NCBI RefSeq assembly: GCF_002205675.1
Contig: NZ_NISK01000002.1
Coordinates: 953,076-1,017,075 of the forward strand
Length of the DNA: 64,000 nucleotides
Reading direction: 5' to 3'
Source of the DNA: Sphingopyxis bauzanensis
GTDB taxonomy: Bacteria; Pseudomonadota; Alphaproteobacteria; Sphingomonadales; Sphingomonadaceae
The notes under the pieces are model-generated. The model did not search any database and was not told where the DNA came from. It saw nothing but the letters and a program-made list of their open reading frames with translations. The translations under genes and the position numbers were made by a program. Positions within the stretch are counted from its first letter, which is position 1. Each line of letters starts with the position of its first letter. This document shows positions 60,713-64,000 of this stretch, one piece after another.

Positions 60713-62017
60713 TCAGATCGAGATAGTCGTATCGCTCTTGTGATGCTCCCGGATGGCTCCGGCGGTGTCGAGCAGGACTTTCGTATTCCGGTAGCGTGTA
60801 TAGGTTTTCAGCGATGCGAGAGCGACGTTGGACACCGAGGTAACCGATGTATCGGCGATCGATTCAAACAGGTCGGAGAACATCGCCTGTCCCTTCACCG
60901 GTGCGGAAAACACCTTGGCCATGAACCGCGAGGAGAAGGAGCGGCTTTCGTCGACAAACTCCTTCCAGGTGTTGGAAACCAGCGCTTTCGCCTTGAGCTC
61001 GCCGAAGGCCTCCGCCAGCGCAATATCGAATTCCTGGATATAGGTCGCCGAACTGCCGCTCGCGACGCCCGCTTCATAGCCTTCGACGGCCTTGAGGATG
61101 CTCGTGCGAAGGGCGGCGAAGATCACGTCACGGTCTCGAAGCTCCAGCAGCGTTTCATTGGTGAGTTTGGCGGGATTGAGAATGAATCCTGTCTCGAAGG
61201 CGAGGCTCTGGTGAACATATTGAAGCTCGCGAGCCTTCAGGCCCTGATCGATGCTCTGGCAGAAACGCTCATAGGAACCGAGCGTATCATAATCCATCAG
61301 CGGAATGACGATATCGGGAAGGAACAGGCTCGCGACTTTATTCTCAGCATGCCCGAGCCAGCCCTTTGCACCGAGCGGGCCTTCAGGCACAGGCAGCTCA
61401 TATTCAGTGTCGGAGACGAGCTTGACCCGCTTCTCGAACTCCTCGGGGCCGAGCGCGGCCTGCCACATCAGGTTCGAGGCGAACCCGGCGGGCTGCGATC
61501 CGTCGCTAGCCGGCGCGCGCGTTCGTGCCAGCTGGGCCGGGACAACAAGGCCTGCTTTGATCAATGGGCGCAACGACATCAGATGCGCGAGCCCCGTTTC
61601 GGCAACCCCTCGGTCGATCGATCGTCCGTCGCGGATCGCCTCTTCGAAGGGATCCCAGAAGAGGATGGCATCGGCAAACATCAAGAGCGAGCGAACCCGA
61701 TCGAGATCGCGAAGTCCCATCATGATGAAGATGCCTGGATCATGTTTGCACTGACTGCGCAGCGGGATCTCGATTTCGCTGGCCGAGTTGAGGTCGCGGA
61801 ACCCGTCTTCGGGATCATCGGTATAAAGTACGCTGCCCGAGAGAAGCCCGCTGCTTTCCGGGGACCAATTGTCGTAGAAGCGGCGCAGCGTCGCGGTCAG
61901 ATCGGCAAGCTCGAAAGTCTTGCCTTTTATCGCGGCATCGACTGGGCAACCGATCGCTCCTTCGATCGCCGCCAGATATTCTCGTCCCAGATTTTTGAAT
62001 CGCGGTTTGAAAGCCAT
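60713..62017 (-). CDS. Hypothetical protein, 434 aa
   Basis: A 434-residue protein (MAFKPRFKNLGREYLAAIEG). Mixed helical composition, no membrane segment. A middle part has LGPEEFEKRVKLVSDTEYEL; the C-terminal part is helical (ALRTSILKAVEGYEAGVASG). I do not recognise the family. Its position between a nuclease-type defence gene and an MNT-HEPN gene makes a defence role possible, but nothing in the sequence shows it. Confidence 0.6.
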   Translation of the reverse strand: MAFKPRFKNLGREYLAAIEGAIGCPVDAAIKGKTFELADLTATLRRFYDNWSPESSGLLSGSVLYTDDPEDGFRDLNSASEIEIPLRSQCKHDPGIFIMMGLRDLDRVRSLLMFADAILFWDPFEEAIRDGRSIDRGVAETGLAHLMSLRPLIKAGLVVPAQLARTRAPASDGSQPAGFASNLMWQAALGPEEFEKRVKLVSDTEYELPVPEGPLGAKGWLGHAENKVASLFLPDIVIPLMDYDTLGSYERFCQSIDQGLKARELQYVHQSLAFETGFILNPAKLTNETLLELRDRDVIFAALRTSILKAVEGYEAGVASGSSATYIQEFDIALAEAFGELKAKALVSNTWKEFVDESRSFSSRFMAKVFSAPVKGQAMFSDLFESIADTSVTSVSNVALASLKTYTRYRNTKVLLDTAGAIREHHKSDTTISI

Positions 62018-62444
62018 TGCCTCACCTCATTGAGCATTCATACCGCGCAAGGGCCGAGTGCATAGGTCGTTTCTGCGCTGGAGTGAGGAATCGCCAAGTA
62101 GAGGGCACTCTCGCTATTCGAACAGTGTTGGTGGCCACCGGCATAAGAGGGCCGACTCGGCGGCCGTTGACTTGGCGGTAGCCGCGCGCGGCGATAACCG
62201 AAGTGGATCCGGCCCCACGAGGATAGAGCGGGAATGACAGCTATGGCCTCGTGTCTCCCCAAAACCTGCCTGGCCGCAACCGGCCATTTTTGACCAAAAT
62301 GAGAAGCTAGATGGCGTTTGGTTAGTCACGCATATCCGCTCAAGCCGTTGCGGTGCGGATCACCGCCGGAAATTATCCCACCGTATTGTGCCCGGTAATC
62401 TGTTCTTGCCAAAGCGGGCGAACTTCCCGAAGATTCTCCCCAAT
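62018..62444. other. Intergenic region; no gene seen
   Basis: About 430 bases between divergent genes. Short frames exist on the minus strand but have Pro/Ser/Arg-rich products and no ribosome binding site. The promoter of the MNT-HEPN gene should lie near its right end. Confidence 0.4.
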
Positions 62445-63365
62445 ATGCGTACCGACATCGATCATCTTCCTGCCGCGAAGCAGCGCGAGCTTGAGCGCAT
62501 CGTCGAGATGCTGTTTGACGAGTTCGGGCAGGCAACCGAAAATGCGACCGGGCGGCGCAAGGGCGCCCGTATCCTTAAGATCATATTGTTCGGATCGCAT
62601 GCGCGCGGCGACTGGGTTGATGCGCCGATGTCGGCGAACCAGTATAAATCCGACTACGACATCCTCGTCATCGTCAGCCAAAAGGAGCTGACCGACCGAG
62701 CCGCTTATTGGGCGAAGGCCGACGAACGCCTGATCCGCGCCTACACGATCGAAAAGACGCTGCGCACGCCGGTCAATTTTATCGTCCACTCTCTGCACGA
62801 GGTGAACGACGGGCTCGCGCATGGTCGCGTCTTCTTCATGGAAGTCGCGAAGGACGGAATCGCGCTCTATGACGCTGATGGTCGGGAATTGGCGACACCG
62901 AAGCCCAAGACGCCGCAGCAGGCCGCGGAAACGGCGAAGGAATATTTCGAAGAATGGATGCCAAGCGCCGCCGGATTTCTCGATACCTCGAAATATGCAA
63001 TGAGCCGGGGTCGGTTGAAGGAGTCGGCTTTCCAGCTACATCAAGCTACAGAACGTCTGTACGGTTGCCTTCTGCTCACGTTGACCTTCTACACGCCCTA
63101 CAACCACAATATCGCCTTCCTGCGCTCGCTCGCCGAGGGGCACGACCGGCGCGTCTATGGGATCTGGCCAGAAACCACCCACCGTGAGCGCGCGATGTTT
63201 CAGAAGTTGAAGGAAGCTTACACCAAGGCCCGCTACTCAAAGCATTACAAGATCAGCGAGGACGAGCTGACTTGGCTCGGGGCATGCGTCGAGGAGCTAG
63301 GTCGCGTTGTCCATCAGGTCTGCACCGAAAAGATCGACGAACTCGAAAAGGCGATACGCGAATAG
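62445..63365 (+). CDS. Nucleotidyltransferase-HEPN fusion (MNT-HEPN type), copy 2
   Basis: 306 residues. GS motif at Gly50-Ser51 (FGSHARGDW), Asp70/Asp72 in KSDYDILVIV, then an HEPN-like half (AFQLHQATERLYGCLLLTLT, KARYSKHYKISEDEL). Long stretches are identical or nearly so to copy 1 at 41263-42210, but copy 1 is leftward. The start is the ATG at 62445, matching the paralogue; a TTG lies upstream. Confidence 0.82.
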   Translation: MRTDIDHLPAAKQRELERIVEMLFDEFGQATENATGRRKGARILKIILFGSHARGDWVDAPMSANQYKSDYDILVIVSQKELTDRAAYWAKADERLIRAYTIEKTLRTPVNFIVHSLHEVNDGLAHGRVFFMEVAKDGIALYDADGRELATPKPKTPQQAAETAKEYFEEWMPSAAGFLDTSKYAMSRGRLKESAFQLHQATERLYGCLLLTLTFYTPYNHNIAFLRSLAEGHDRRVYGIWPETTHRERAMFQKLKEAYTKARYSKHYKISEDELTWLGACVEELGRVVHQVCTEKIDELEKAIRE

Positions 63366-63395
63366 GTTGAAAGGGCAAAATCGGGAAGCCGGCGG

Positions 63396-64000
63396 TCACC
63401 CAGAAGGGACAGGATGCTCCCAGTCCTCCCAGTTCCACGGCAGCACCGTTTGAAAGAATGTCTTTTGATACAGGTCCGGCTCCGTCAAAGCACCCGCGTA
63501 CCCAAGCGCCTTGGCGCGCTGCTGCCGTTCGACCAATTCGAATCTTACTAGCCGGGGATCAAACGTCACTTCCTCAATGAAGTCGTTTGGGTTGATGTTC
63601 ACCGTCATGGCTTTGTCGATCTCGCGTTTGTCATCACAGACCCAAATGAGCCTAACTTCATCTTCATGGGAGAAAGCTCTCCGCTTCAGCAGAAGTCACT
63701 GCGCACGATTCTCGCCACGACCGATTTCGACTGGCCCTTGGTTAGCTAAGTTGTTGACCACTTTTTGACACGCATCTTCCTCCTCCAGATACTCGACGCG
63801 GCCTAGATAGAATTTCCCCCATGCTACTCGTCCGGCCCACTCCGATAATGCCGTACTCAACTTGCGCGGTGTAGTGCGGACCATGACCCCTTCGTTGCGT
63901 GGTTCGGAATTGCGGCGATGGAGCGGGTCGATCGTTACCCGCGAATAGGCGCGCAAAAGAGAGTCCGACTTGCCTTCGAAAGACCAGCATTGGCAGCGCG
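63396..64000 (-). pseudogene. DUF2971-like gene with in-frame TGA, partial at right edge
   Basis: A leftward frame is open from the right edge: CWSFEGKSDSLLRAYSRVTI, then VRTTPRKLSTALSEWAGRVA and GRGENRAQ. It meets TGA at 63696-63698 and continues in the same frame: LLLKRRAFSHEDEVRLIWVC, then NPNDFIEEVTFDPRLVRFE to the stop at 63396. These are the C-terminal landmarks of DUF2971 proteins (KR-x-F-HE-EVRL, then DP). The TGA therefore truncates the protein by about 100 residues. Either a nonsense mutation or a sequencing error; the N-terminus is outside the window. Confidence 0.62.

Noticed and set aside
60617..62065. A 482-codon plus-strand frame
   Set aside because: Antisense to the 434-residue gene; no start signal and no family pattern.
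1..64000. tRNA genes, rRNA genes or CRISPR arrays
   Set aside because: None could be recognised by reading; no regularly spaced repeats or tRNA-like cloverleaf sequence was found, although a tool search could find a missed tRNA.

Overview
The window looks like accessory DNA of a sphingomonad (Sphingomonadales, Alphaproteobacteria). The grounds are the high GC content, a lasso-peptide locus of the proteobacterial isopeptidase type with a core resembling sphingonodins, a FecA/FecR/FecI-like surface-signalling set, a MucR regulator, and small plasmid/island families (DUF736, DUF2493, DUF4262, ArdB/KlcA, ArdC, SSB). No rRNA, tRNA, CRISPR array, relaxase or type IV secretion gene was seen.

Layout. 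(1) 1-3.4 kb: four uncharacterised leftward genes; the first runs off the left edge and carries an HEPN-like motif. (2) 3.5-5.9 kb: two different tyrosine recombinases overlapping by ATGA. (3) 6.4-24.2 kb: a mobile-element backbone, almost entirely leftward: a SLOG/DUF2493 protein, SSB, DUF736, a GHKL ATPase operon, ArdB/KlcA anti-restriction, a broken PAPS-reductase-like gene, a seven-repeat helix-turn-helix protein coupled to a HerA-like ATPase, a DUF4262 protein, and a tRNA-guanine-transglycosylase-like (DpdA-like) protein. Several of these genes share a leader made of a purine tract, a hairpin and a GGAGA-type ribosome binding site. (4) 24.5-37.8 kb: regulators, an IS1182-type insertion that hits a MarR-like gene at codon 4, and a complete lasso-peptide locus: precursor, B and C on +, then isopeptidase, TonB receptor, FecR and ECF sigma factor on -. 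(5) 38.5-42.2 kb: MucR, a RES-domain protein, a FitAB-type toxin-antitoxin pair and a nucleotidyltransferase-HEPN fusion. (6) 42.2-47.4 kb: backbone-like genes again (sigma-like, MarR-like, DUF6927, ArdC) followed by a large serine recombinase with an AlpA-like regulator. Two of the shared leaders recur here. (7) 47.8-63.4 kb: a defence island: a type IIG restriction-modification enzyme, an IetAS-like ATPase/subtilase pair, a 1,440-residue NTPase with a C-terminal PD-(D/E)xK nuclease, and a second nucleotidyltransferase-HEPN fusion. A DUF2971-like gene broken by an in-frame TGA runs off the right edge.

How the parts fit. The backbone carries functions expected of DNA entering a new host: recombinases, SSB, two kinds of anti-restriction protein, and possibly base modification. 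The cargo offers antimicrobial or signalling capacity (lasso peptide with its own uptake and linearisation) and phage or plasmid defence. Sequence scars show repeated rearrangement: the IS, a prolyl-oligopeptidase tail between the defence genes, and two nonsense or frameshifted genes. Family assignments were made by reading motifs and from memory of the families; no database search was run.
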